A stretch of DNA of 64,000 nt, taken from assembly GCA_948567375.1 (NCBI GenBank), contig OX419760.1, positions 38,750,001-38,814,000 of the forward strand, in the 5' to 3' direction. The notes beneath the pieces were generated by a model that was not told the DNA's origin, did not search any database, and was given only the letters and a program-made list of their open reading frames with translations. The position numbers and the translations under genes were made by a program. Each line of letters begins with the position of its first letter. Position 1 is the first letter of the stretch. This document shows positions 44,849 through 56,397 of this stretch, in pieces. The stretch is from Lunularia cruciata. Lineage: Eukaryota; Streptophyta; Marchantiopsida; Lunulariales; Lunulariaceae.

Positions 44849-47800
44849 ATGGCGAGTGTTCGTGGACTTGCCATTTCATCATCATCGTATTCGTATTCTG
44901 GTGCTACCGCGAGAGGAGAACCATTATCGCTTTCACTTTGCGATTGTGTTGAATTGAGACTTCTTCGCATTGTTCGCAACCATGGAGGAACAACGAGTGC
45001 GCGCCGAGCTTGGGACAGAGTGCCTCCACTGAAATCTCGTCGAATTGTTCTGAACATTCGTACCGGGGTATTTATTACTTCTAAATCACACATTCTAGCT
45101 AGTCAGTTGACCGCAGGTTCTTGCTGTAGGAATTTTGGACTAGGTGATGGTAGAATTGGGAAGGTAGAGATGCGGAGAGCGGCGGTTTCGACAAAGCAGG
45201 AGGAGACGGCCGTGAAAGTGGAGCAAGGAGGAGGGGGAGGTATCGGAGGACCGAATGACGGTGGAGGAGGAGGAGGTGGTGGTGGAGGTGATGCGGTGGA
45301 TTGGATATCTAGCGCTCTGATTTTCGGATTTTGGGCTGGACTCCTGTTTTATGGAGTTACAATGTCACCTAATCAAACTCCGGTAATTCTATACCTGGTT
45401 ACATTTTTTGATTTAATGCTCGTATCAAATAGTATGTTTGTTTGGTGTCTGCCTGAAACAATCATGTGAAATTCCACACATCACGCTCTTTCAGATGTGC
45501 TTAATAAAAAAAACGATTACCATAGAAAGAATTGGCAACTCGAGACAGTTGCAGTTCAGTGCTTGGAAATTTTTCTTGAATCAATTCAGTTTTTCTTGTC
45601 TATCTCTTAAAAATCCTTTTCTTCGAGTCATTGGTCCCCTCTATTACCGTCGGACACGTTGGAAAAATTTCTGGAACTGTCAATATTTTGGTGGAGTGAT
45701 TGAAGGCTTTCCGCGAAGGATACTGTAGTAGACGTGCTTGGTATGTGCTCCTGTGTAAACAATATTCTAGTATTTTGCTAGTTGCGTATGAAGCAACTGT
45801 CTGCTTCCATTCGGTGGTTTGAGGCCCCAAACCATTATTCCACTACAGCAATTAAGGTCCATCAAAGGTTGATAAGCTCCTCGTGCCAAAAACTATGAAT
45901 ATCCGAAAATACTGCCTTTTGTCAACTAGAATGTGCAAACTTCAAGGTTTTCTCTGCGAAGACGATCTTTCTGGAATTTCTTAACGTTTAGTTTCTGTTG
46001 GAAGGTTCAGCAGCTGGGTATCGGTAATATGAAACCATACTTAAGAAGTATCGAGCTAACACAGTAGAAATAGATCCTCTTGCATTTATCACTCGCTGGA
46101 TATGTTTTAGAACTGAGAGTACTATTGAATGTCTTAATTTGCAGTACAGGGATACTTACTTTATCGAGAAATTAGTAGGTCTGCACGGAGAGGACGGATT
46201 CGCCATGAACAAAGTTCTTATAGCTGAATTCTACATCATGGGTGTTTGGCCACTAGTGTACACTAGCCTTTTGATTCCTAGTGGACGAAGGTACGGTTTC
46301 AGTCCTGGTACCTACAATTATTGTTTGCCATGTTTGTTCACGGTTCATTGCTATATTACATCGTTCATGGGCTTGTCCACCAGTATTAAAGCTCTTGAAT
46401 CTTTTGGCCGAGATGGTCAAGGTTCACAATCTGAGGGCCTTCAAGCGTAGGTTATCTTTGCAAGTTTGGGTCTAGTGAACCTTGTACTCTTCAGAATACG
46501 GTCGTAGGCAGTTTAAAACTCCATCGGACATGAGATATATCGTAGGTTTGAGAGATCAATTGAATTTCTGAGTCTTAATGGGAGAGAAACATTATTTGTT
46601 TTCATTGCAAAGGATCGATCGTTTTGAAGGAAAAACAAGATTACTTGACTCGCATTATCAATGAACTTAGTATCTGAACCTTCATATGCACTCTGCAAAG
46701 GACCGATCGTTTTGAAGTAAAGACAAGATTATTTAACTCGCATTATCAACCAACTTAGTATCTGATCCTTCGTATGCACTCTGCAAAGTTAGCCTCGGAG
46801 TTTGCGAGCAAAACTGATCATCTGTACACTCTCAATGAACATGACAAATAGACAGAATTTTTGGATTCACTTAGATGATGGATATACCTTCTCACTTAAA
46901 TATAGAGACTAATTCCCTTCTTCATTGGTGATGACAGCTCTAAAGGTGTTCCTGTAGGACCTTTCGCGGCCCTCTCAACGTTTGTAGGTGCATTTGCTCT
47001 TTTGCCATATTTCGGGTTGTGGCGACCTCCTCCACCTCAAGTTCGCAAAGATGATCTAAATCGGTGGCCTCTTTCCGTACTGGAGTCCAAGATCACTTCT
47101 GTGGTTTGTTCTTTGCTTAAACTCTTGGCAGAAAACTCGTCTGCAGCAAGAAGAAAGGTTGTTCAGAGGGCAATCTGCTTAGCTAGATTTTTTTGATACA
47201 TTATAGAATCTGGTATGTAAAATAGATTTGAGCATCACTTGGATGAGCATAGGATTCTTTCTGCACTCTGACCGGTTGCTCCTATATGATGATGGAATCC
47301 GTTCAATCCTCACTGCGCAGAGACACAGCACTTCCAGTCACAAGCAAGGGATTTTCATGATAAGGGGGCTACTATGAGACTCTTGCAGAGAGAGTTCTTA
47401 CCTGAATGCAGTTTGTTGGGGATTGCTCATTTAGATGGTCTATCGAGCATAAACGTTTTGTGTACAGAGAGCATGGGACTGTACAGAGACTCATTTGGCT
47501 TTGTGTGTTTGCTGCAGGTGGCAATCGTTTCAACCATTGTTCTCTTAGGGTTTGCCGGTCTTGCGGGTGGTGATCAATGGGTTGAATTTGCCCAGTACTT
47601 CAGAGAGAGCAGATTCGTAAGTGGTCTCAAGCTACAAATCACATGAGTATGATTTCTGCATTTGGAGTGTTGAAGCTGACAAAGCGTGGATCCTCTTGCT
47701 AGAAAATTAAACGGTTGATTGAGTGGTCATGGCATCTTGTTCTTGCTAATGGTTCTTCGTGTTTCATGGAAGTTGACCCAGAGAGATTAATCGTCAATGT

Positions 47801-48248
47801 GTTGTGTTCCATGTTGCAGATACACATGATGTCGATTGACTGTCTAACGCTCACAACTTTGGCCCCTTTCTGGGTCTACAACGATCTTGCTGTCAGGAAA
47901 GGGTACGTTTATCTTTGCAAACTCAGTTCGGGTGCTCATACGCTATTCGCTCTTTTCTCACCAGTGTGATACTAACAATTTAAGCACTTCGGTTGATGAA
48001 TTGATTTGATATGTTTCCGTCATAAGAGCTACCTGGGATTGGTTTTAACTTCAACCATCTCATTTAGTATTGAGTTTACTAATATCATTATTGCTAATAT
48101 CATTTTCAGGTCTGATAGCACATCATCGCTTTGGGCACTTGCTTTCCTTCCTGTGTTGGGACCGTCCATCTACCTCCTCCTGCGACCTCCTATACCAGAT
48201 AAAATAATAGAATCGTCAGCGAAAGAAAATGACGAAAGTTCCTCTTAG
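44849..48248 (+). CDS. Predicted plastid multi-pass membrane protein, six exons
   Basis: Exons 44849-45382, 46145-46290, 46938-47100 (or 47103), 47518-47616, 47820-47902 and 48110-48248. All introns are GT-AG and all joins keep frame, giving 387 residues. The ATG at 44849 (MASVRGLAISSSSYSYSG) is the first after an in-frame stop. The Ser/Arg-rich, acid-poor N-terminus is typical of a plastid transit peptide. A Gly-rich linker (about residues 122-150) precedes a conserved membrane region with six hydrophobic segments, including 'LIFGFWAGLLFYGVTMSPNQ', 'LIAEFYIMGVWPLVYTSLLI', 'ALLPYFGLWRPPPP' and 'LAFLPVLGPSIYLLLRPP'. The layout resembles an uncharacterised family shared by plant plastids and cyanobacteria; I cannot name a function. 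Intron 2 contains an 88-bp tandem duplication. Confidence 0.85.
46607..46782 (+). repeat. Tandem duplication, 88-bp period, in intron 2
   Basis: Units start GCAAAGGATCGATCG at 46607 and GCAAAGGACCGATCG at 46695; a third start (GCAAAG) is at 46783. Confidence 0.88.
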
Positions 48249-48423
48249 AAAGAAAGTTTTGTATCATAACGACCATTGAAGCGAGAGCAAACTTTCTCGC
48301 AATCCGAGCACGGTTTGCTTGACGCTTTCTTCTTCAATCAAGTTGCCTAGTTGTCGCAAAGTCAAAAGTAACCATTTTGTTCAAGCAGCAAAAAATTAAT
48401 TAGGAATTGGGTCAAGAAGCTCC

Positions 48424-48996
48424 CGCTGTTCACTATCAGGGAAATCGGACTCTGTTCCTCTCGCCACTTCTCTTGTCCCATTAAGGACGAAATGAAAGTA
48501 AATATGAGCTAAGTCGATTTGTTGCATGACTTTGACCTATGTAGAGTCTCCCTCACGATCTAACCCGGTCATCCTCCTCTTATTGCTTCTGTCTTGAGAT
48601 CATGTTACTTCTTACACTCAAAAGAGTTGTTTCTCCGAATTGCGTGTCGATTTATCCATTTCAGTTCGGTAGAGCAATTGCGACCTCTTTACTGATTTCG
48701 GGCTGCCGTTCACGATGAGGGAGATCGGACTCTGTTCCCCGCGCCACTTCCCTCGTCCCATTAAGGACGAAATGAAAGTAAATATGCGCTTAGTTGATTT
48801 GTTGCATGAAGAATCTATTTCGACCTACGTAGAGTCTCCCTCACGATAGCTAGCCCGGTCATCCTGCTCGTATTTGCTTCTGTCCTGGATCATGTTACAA
48901 CTAACACTCAAAAGAGTTGTTTCCCCGAATTGCGTGTCGATGTATCCGTTTCAGTTCGGTAGAGCAATTCCGACTTCTTCACTGATTTCGGGGTGC
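48424..48996 (+). repeat. Tandem duplication, 280-290-bp period, 3' of the plastid protein gene
   Basis: Two copies, both containing 'cccattaaggacgaaatg', 'gtagagtctccctcacgat', 'aaaagagttgtttc' and 'cagttcggtagagcaatt'. The period grows from 280 to 290 through small indels. It starts about 175 bp after the stop codon, so unit 1 may lie in the 3' UTR. Confidence 0.88.
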
Positions 48997-50688
48997 CTGG
49001 TTTCTATTGTTGGGTTTGGTATACTGAAGAAATCTTTATTCAATCTGATTGCATCTCTCCTTTAACGAATGCCAGAGTCTACGCGGCGTCGCAGGGTGTC
49101 CCTTCATCGGGTTAGAGTTTATCAGGTGAAAAGTGACTGTTGGTGACGTAAGGAAGCGCTGATTGATTTTTCACCCTGACATAAATGCTCAAATAGGGAA
49201 GTGAATGTTTCCACCGTCGCCTTGGACTTCCCTTTTCCAGGACATCTGCAGGCTTCACCGATAGAAAGATGCGATCGGCCCCCATTCGTCATGTAGCCTT
49301 CCTAATTCATCACCAGAACACTGCCGGAATTGCTCCGTAAACAGAAACTTTCTGTTCTACAGGTTCCTTCGACTTTTACCATCCTAATGCACTCGTTCAC
49401 CCCACTTACGTGAATGGACCTCGATGGTAAGCACAAAGAGATAGCATTATTAACTTCCTTAGTGGTTACATCAATACTTTCCACGAGGTTTGGAATTCCA
49501 CAGTTGTTGACTTGTGAAATTGAATTCCTGAATGTCAATGGGAAATAAAACTTCGCACTAAGGACCAAGCATGGAGCCGAACCAAGGTTCTCTGTAGAGT
49601 GCGCCAAATCAGAAAGAGATATTGAAATACAAGAAATCTGATGAAAGAATGCAAGCATACTACTTTGATCTCTTAGGAGAACTAGCAAGCATGTAAAGTG
49701 ATTGGTGTACTCCCTCCGTTTCCTGACAATAAAAAGGCAGTTTGATTTCTTAGAACTCAACTACATGGACAAAGAAGAGATTTATGATTGAGAAAAGGAA
49801 AGAAAACCCTGGTGTGACCTAACTGAACGCCTTTTTTAGGAGAGGAAACTCAATCATGGTATTTCTAATCTCATCTCGTTCTCCTTGATTTCTGATATGT
49901 TAGTGAATTTAGTACCATGGCTTGGTTGGGTAATGACCATGATATTGACCGAAATAGATGGACAACTAACACTATTTCAAGTATATCTGGAGTTTTTAAA
50001 AAGCCTAACATAGACTGTATATCACTTCGGACTCGGCTTCTTTAAATAGTACTTACATTATGTAGTTCTTTTTACCACATGAAATTGTGACGAAGTGGCT
50101 AAGAAGAGAAGGTAACAATCCTTTTGAGAACTTGAGAACGGACACTATTTTCATAAAGGAGACTTTAAACTATCACATTATGCAGTAATACTTCTCCTCA
50201 AGTAGGTCTGGTAAGTCTTCTCGGTAAGGTTTAACATGTTCCTTACAAAGAACAAATAGATTTCAGTATTTCAGGTCTTGGATTGAAAATATTTTGTGAA
50301 ACTACCAAAATCATATACAAATCTATTCATAAAGTACGATTAACAAGTACAATATGCACAGGAAAGCTTTTTAGGTCAAACTACGTGATTCGCCTCCTTA
50401 AGGAGGTCATCCTCTCACCTCCTACTCCGATTTCGAAGTTTACTAAAGGTTGATTATAATCTGAAAAGAAAATTCAGTCTTCCATCTTGATGGAGTTACA
50501 AGTTATTATGCATCTTAATAAGCAAACCATGATATGAATAGGTTTCCAAAAAACAATAAATAATTTGATATTTGGAACATGATATATTGAATCAATTTTT
50601 TATGTAGAACATAAGATTGGATAAATAGGAGAGACATAAAGGTGCAGAAGTTCCTTAAGAGAGTACTATCTCACATTCTTAAATTACC
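48997..50688. other. Intergenic sequence, no recognised gene
   Basis: A 152-codon minus-strand frame at 49302-49760 matches nothing I know. TACTCCCTCCGTTTCC at 49706-49721 resembles the terminal repeat of Stowaway MITEs, but no inverted partner was found. Confidence 0.4.
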
Positions 50689-50808
50689 AAATCATAAAGT
50701 TACTATAACAAGTGTCTAATGGTTTGGAGAACTACAATAACAAGGGCAAAATCATAAAGTTAATATAACAAAACATGTCAAATGGTTTGGAGGACTACAA
50801 TATCAAGT
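50689..50808 (+). repeat. Tandem duplication, 60-bp period
   Basis: Units containing AATCATAAAGTTA and ATGGTTTGGAG, 60 bp apart. Confidence 0.8.
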
Positions 50809-50814
50809 GCCAAG

Positions 50815-51240
50815 TGCTTCATTGAAGGTGAATGACTTGATTCAAAAGAAAGTAATATTTAAATCATATTGAGTAGTAGAAAATAATGGAAAGAAAATTA
50901 ATAAAATAAAATAAAAATAAAATAATTTTATAGTATTAATGGTACATATATAGTTGATATTTTATTTTTTCAATTTTTATTTCATGTGATAAATATTTAA
51001 ACCATATAGAATAGTAAAGAAATAAGGGAAATATAATTAGTTTATGTGATTTATAAATTATAATTGCAGAATGTTAGTGGTGAGTACATAGTTCATTTTT
51101 TATTTTTCAAATTTTATTTCATTTGATAAATATTTAAATAAAAATAGAATAGTAGGAAATAAGGGGAATGAAATTTATTTATGTAATTTATATAAGAATA
51201 GTAGAATACTAGTCATAATTATATAGTTTATTTCAAATTT
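50815..51240 (+). repeat. Tandem array, about 137-bp period, roughly three copies
   Basis: Very AT-rich units; the TAGTT(G/C)AT...TTATTTCAT block starts at 50951 and 51089 and a partial block at 51224. Sequence before 50951 matches the second half of the unit. Confidence 0.7.
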
Positions 51241-51721
51241 TACTCATGTGGTATTGGAATAACCAGCTATAGAGAATTCTTTCTAAAGATACGAGTATAA
51301 TTAATCATTTTAGGTTTTGTGAGATTTCTTCTATAGTAGAATGATTTGTAAATTTTTTCTATTTCTAAGATTTTTTTATTTTTAACCTTTTTTCTATTGG
51401 ATCTAGTTTAAAACTACCAAAATTGAAAGTGGAAGTTAAGATTGTAAGTAGATTTGAGGACTTTGCAAGGTATATCTACTCATGTGAAGTGATGTGTTAA
51501 TGCGTTATAGTTTCGTAATTGGAAATTTTAGGAAGTATATCATAGATCCTTTATTACTATATCCTTATATTGATAATGATTTTGCTTTCCATGGAAGAAA
51601 AGGTTCTTGAACAACATGTCATAACCTATCTTTAGTTTGTCATAAAATTGTTACCTTTTAAAGAGTAAACTCTTATATTTGCATATACTCAATGATCAAG
51701 ATTGAACCTACCAAATCTGAA

Positions 51722-51950
51722 TCATTAAATTCTAAATTACATCTAAACTAAAATTCTAAAATTACATCTAAAATCTAGAGTTAGAAGGGCCTAATTCTAA
51801 ATTCTAAGTTTCTAAAATTCTAAAATCTAAAATATAAAATTACATCTAAAATTCTAAATTCCAAATTCTAAATCTAAAATTCTAAATTGCTCATTCTAAA
51901 ATTCTAAATTCTAAATTCTAAAATTACATCTAAAATTCTAAAATCTAGAG
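51722..51950. repeat. Simple tract of ATTCTAAA-like units
   Basis: Dense repetition of 'attctaaa' and 'attacatctaaa'. The 'tctagagttagaagg' block that ends it (51944) also occurs inside it at 51774. Confidence 0.8.
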
Positions 51951-51983
51951 TTAGAAGGACCTAATTCCCAACTAGGGGGCAAT

Positions 51984-52296
51984 TGTGGCACTTGAGAGTT
52001 CATGTATGACTTATATGTGAGTTGTGCTTCTATAGTGCATGATATTAATAATGATGTAGGTTGTGTAACAATATATATATGCATGACAATTATCATGACA
52101 TTTTTAGTGCAAAAGCTTGTTTGCTTAGATGTTGGGGTGGTAGTGTTTGTAGTCATAAGTATTTTGGTAGTTACTCATGGACTACTTGTTGGTGGTCCAA
52201 TTTCATGTTAGGGCTATTAATCACATGGTGGGGCGATTATTGCTTGCATTGTTTTCATTCTAGGATGTGCCTTCAATAGTGCTGTTAGGATTGGCG
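51984..52296 (+). repeat. Family-D LTR piece
   Basis: Starts TGTGGCACTTGAG directly after the purine tract CTAGGGGGCAAT and is cut at 52296 by the family-B LTR. Inverted match to 59910-60233. Confidence 0.75.
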
Positions 52297-52934
52297 GAGC
52301 CGGCCTGTCTCTCACTCAAGATGAATCTCTGATGGCTATTATGGTAGCGCACCATGGACTAAGAAGGCAAGGAACTCCAACTCCATCATACTCTTCCAAG
52401 GCTAACACTCTAAGACTCGAGACATTGCTCACTAGAGAACTCAATGAGAGAGAGAGATAGTTGCAAATGAAAGGATGATGAGTACCTCACCCCTCACCCC
52501 TTGTTTATATACTTGTGAAATAGTTACGCACCAAAGTTACTAATTATCGTAGTAACTCAAGTTACTAAACTAAAAGTCAAGTCAAGTCAAAAAGTAGAAA
52601 GAAATATCTATTCACATGGGCATATTCCATTAGCATGTGATCTTATCTTGACCCAACCACTAAGTCAAGGATTCCTTCACATGGGCTATCCTTGGACTAT
52701 AGAAGAATCCAAAACAAAAAGGCTTGCGGGCCCAAGAGTTCTCAACTCTTTCCTCAAAGACAAACACCTAAGAATAATACCAAGTCAACACACTAGAATC
52801 CAAAATAGTGGTGCTCATCTTTTTCACTTCCTCTAAAGTAATGTCCCCTCTATCTTAGCTATGACTAAATTTAGCTAATCATGACTAATGTAGAACCATC
52901 CTTTATCTCTATATAAATAATATCTCTCAAGTAC
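52297..52934 (-). repeat. Element C left LTR (family B, missing its first bases)
   Basis: Reverse-oriented family-B LTR lacking about the first 55 bp. It shares private variants with the LTR at 59217-59909 (for example AATAGATATT, GGTGCGTAAC) and not with element B, so those two are sisters. Confidence 0.85.
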
Positions 52935-52953
52935 ATGTTGTAGATGTTACAAA

Positions 52954-54300
52954 GTAGTTCTTTTCTACTGAAACCATTTGCCTACTAGCAAAAGCTATTG
53001 GATGATCATGCCCATCTTGGTCTAATTGACTAAGAGTGCATCCTATAGCTACATTAGAAGCATCAGTGTAGAGGATGAAAGGCTTACTCCAATCAGGCTT
53101 AGCAAGAATTGGAGCTACAAAAAGGGATTTCTTGAGCTCCTCAAAAGCTTTGAGAGCCTCCTTGTCCTCCAAAATCATTATGTTATCTACACCCTTCTTC
53201 ATGTAGATGGTCAATGCATAAGCCTTGTTGGAAAATGAGAAGATGAACCTCCTATAGTATCCAACCATCCTCAAGAATTGGCGTAACTTTGTCAAGCTTG
53301 AAGGGAATGGAAGGTTTGAGATTTTCCTCACCTTCTTAGGATCAATTGCTATTACATCCTTGGAGATGATGTGCTCCAAAAGTAGACCTTCTTCACATCC
53401 AAAAATGCACTTTTCTGGGTTGAGTGATGCATTTGCCTCATCCAAGCGCTGCAAGACCTTGATAAGGTTCTCAAAGTGCTCATCTTTGCTCCCATAGATA
53501 CAAAAGTCATCAATGAAATCTCTAACAAATTTCCCAATGAAAGGTTCAAATACCTTGTTCAAAAACCATTGGAATGTGGCTAGAGCATTGCAATGCCCAA
53601 AAGGCATGACCTTGAAAGCGTAATTTCCCCAAGGTGTGGTGAGTTGTTGGTGCTCTGGTGCAATCTTGATTTGGTTATATCCACTTTAACCATCTCCAAA
53701 ACTGTACCTCTCATGACCTGCAACCTCTTCCAAGATCTCATCAATGAATGGCAATGGGTAGTATTCCTTCTTGGTAACATCATTGAGCTTCTTGTAATCC
53801 ACACATACCCAAAGCTTGCCATTTTTTTTCTTCACAATGACAATTGGAGACACCCATTCTGAATTCTCCGCCTCAAAGATAAATCCGGCCTCCTTGAGCT
53901 TATCAATCTCCTTCTTCACAACCAAAGATATTGGTGAGCTAATGCAACATTGCTTTTGGCGGATTGGTCTTGCATGTGACTCCACTTCTATCTTGTGCTT
54001 CTCCAAGGTGACTTCCTTCAAATCCTTGTAATTGAAAGAAAACACATGGATGAACTTGCAGAAAATCTCCTCAAATCTCACCTTCTCCTCCTTGGTAACA
54101 TTTGGGCCATACTTGAGGGTAGCTAACCTTCTCTCTACCTCCTCAAGTGTCAATGGTGATTTATTTGGGTCCTTCAAAACCTCTAGCTTAGGTGCCAAAT
54201 CCATAGCACACAAGGGATACACATCTAAATCTGATTTAGATTCATCCTCCTTGGTGGAAGTCTCCTCCTCCATGCTTGTGTCCAAAAGCTCCTTCTTCAA
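52954..54300 (-). pseudogene. Element C RT and truncated RNase H
   Basis: Two frames (53686-54300 and 52954-53607) give the same RT as element B: 'SPIVIVKKKNGKLWVCVDYK', catalytic FIDDFCIYG, then RNase H 'FILYTDASNVAIG', which keeps the T-D-A-S motif that has drifted in B. A stop and small changes near 53690 separate the frames. RNase H stops after 'EKNYF', where the sequence runs into the LTR, so the second and third catalytic residues of RNase H are gone. Confidence 0.85.
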
Positions 54301-54377
54301 AATGTGATTCCCAATAATCAGAATATGGTGTATCTAAATGTGAAGTGTTGGTGGTGTTAGTCATAGGAACTGTGACT

Positions 54378-54772
54378 CTATGGTTTGATGGCCCAATCCT
54401 CATACCCTTTGTGCCATCTATCAATTGTGCGTGCTGCTCTCAACCATGGCCTCCCAAGAAGTAAGTCATAGCTTGAATCCTTTAAGACTTGGAAAGTCAT
54501 GAGATTTTGAACTCCCATAACTGAAACTACCACCTTATCCATCATCCCTACTAGTCGAACTTGTTGTTTGTTTTCCATGCTCACCACAAATGTTGAAGGT
54601 CTTGAGGGTATCATACCCAACCTCTTCATCAACCTTTCTAACATGGCATTCACTGCTGATCCTCCATCAACCAATGCATCCTTGATTTTGTGACCATTCA
54701 CTCTCACATCAATCTTGGAGGCATATTCACAAGCCTCCTATGGTGCTGGCTTGGCATCCACCACCCCCATTG
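54378..54772 (-). pseudogene. Element C protease
   Basis: Same aspartic protease as in B: ALVDGGSAVNAM then DLLLGRPWLRAA. It is separated from the gag part by a TAG near 54740 and from RT by a frame break near 54380. Confidence 0.8.
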
Positions 54773-55177
54773 ATATTGGAGCTTTTGACTTCTTCTTCCT
54801 CTTGCTCCTTGTAGAACTCAAACCACCTCCAAGCTTCTTTCTAAAAGTAGGAATCAAAGCAATCAATTGGCCCACTGTGATGTTAGCCTTGTGACTACCA
54901 ACATCCTCCAACACATTGTAGTTCCATTGTTGCTTTGAAATCAAGAAGTCATCCATCACCAACTTCTTCCTTGGAGTCTTTGTTGTTGATGGTGTTGAGG
55001 TACGAGTGCCCCTAGTAGACATAGGAGTATCTTTGCTTGGAGTAAATCCTTGAGAAGTGTGAACATCCTATGCAAAATGAACTCTCTTCTTCTCTTGTGC
55101 CAAAAGTTCCAAATTAAGACCCTTGGAGTTTGAGCACTCTCCCTTCTCATACTTGCTCTCAACCACATCTATGGATA

Positions 55178-56176
55178 CTATCCCTTTACATTTGTTGGGA
55201 TTAGGAGCCACTTGGGTTTCACTTCCTCCCTCTTTCTCTCTATTGGCCCCCTCATAACCCCTTCCTCTGTGGTAAGTGGAATTTGTGCAATTCCTTTGGA
55301 TATGGCATGGCCTCTTCCTCCACAACCAAAAAAAATTCTCTCATTGAAATTGTCGGTTGGTTGGCCTCCTCTATATGGATAACTTCCATAACTCCAAGGC
55401 TGTCTTCCCACATTCTGATCCACCTCTCTCTTCTCCCATAGTTGCACCACATTGATCTTGAGATCTGCAAGTTGTTCTATGATGGTTTGAAGTGGATCCT
55501 TTGGTGGAGGTGCAAGAACTGGAGCAACTACTACTTGTGGTGCAACCCTTGATACCAAAGTATCAAAAATTCCACCATACTTGTAACCTTGAGGAGGATG
55601 CACAACCTCCTTCACCACCAAATCACTCTCATCCCCTTCCAAACTCTCCTCCATACAAATTGTAATCTTGATAGCTTCAACTTTGGAAGAAGGTTTCTCA
55701 TAGCTCACCTTGCTTCTAATTTTTTGTCTCAATCCTTGCACAAAATTCTTGGTGAGCATGGCCCCTATGCCAATCATTGTAGTCTCCATATCATCTCCAC
55801 CCTTCCTCAACACTATGCAAAATCTGGACTCTAACTTTTCCACTCTTTGCACATAAACTCTCACTCTCTCTCCATCTCCTTGTTTGAGAAAGGTAACCTC
55901 ACTCATCAATCTCTCATACCTCTCATCTGGAAGAAAGTTCTCAATGAGTGCTGAAGTCAAACTCTCCCAAGACTCTTCTTCCCCATCTCTCCTCTTTCTC
56001 TTTTGGTATTCTGACTCATACCATGTAAGTTTTGCATCCTCAAAGAAATCTAGTTATAATGAGTCCCACTCATTTTTCCTCTTCTCATTGTTTCTTATGC
56101 AAGCTCTCTTGAAGTCTCTCACAAAGGCCTCCATATCTTCTCCATCCTTGCCAAAGAAAATTGGAAGTTTCTCCAT
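55178..56176 (-). pseudogene. Element C gag
   Basis: Gag from ATG 56176 with a stop near 56055, then open for 260 codons (55960-55178). It has the same capsid motifs as B. The zinc knuckle is destroyed: the first Cys is Phe (IFFGCGGRGH) and a 2-bp insertion shifts the frame before the last Cys. It retains the 7 bases lost in B near 5400, so the copies decayed independently. Confidence 0.82.
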
Positions 56177-56397
56177 CTTAACTCCTCACTATTTTTCTTT
56201 TCTCTCAATTCTTTTTCTCTCACTTTGTAACTAATAGAGTATATACATGACTAACACCATCTAAGAATAATCCACTCTAGGGAACACAAAACGTTCAGGT
56301 TGCTCCAAGATTTCTATTGCAACATCAAATCCTAGAGTGCATATTAATCTAACTCTCATGGATAGTTTATCCATAAATTGAAAGATTATCTCCATCA

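Larger units (their letters stand above)
51944..52934 (+). repeat. Left arm of a large inverted repeat
   Basis: 991 bp, inverted copy of 59273-60273. It contains the end of element D (purine tract), a family-D LTR piece (51984-52296) and a family-B LTR in reverse (52297-52934). Confidence 0.85.

Noticed and set aside
45383-45469. Read-through of exon 1 to a stop at 45469
   Set aside because: The clean GTAATT donor and the matching next exon at 46145 restore the conserved PYRDTYF motif; the read-through is intron sequence.
52002-52279. Frames inside the family-D LTR piece (and mirror frames at 59938-60276)
   Set aside because: They are the same LTR sequence read in several frames and repeated on the other arm; no protein evidence.
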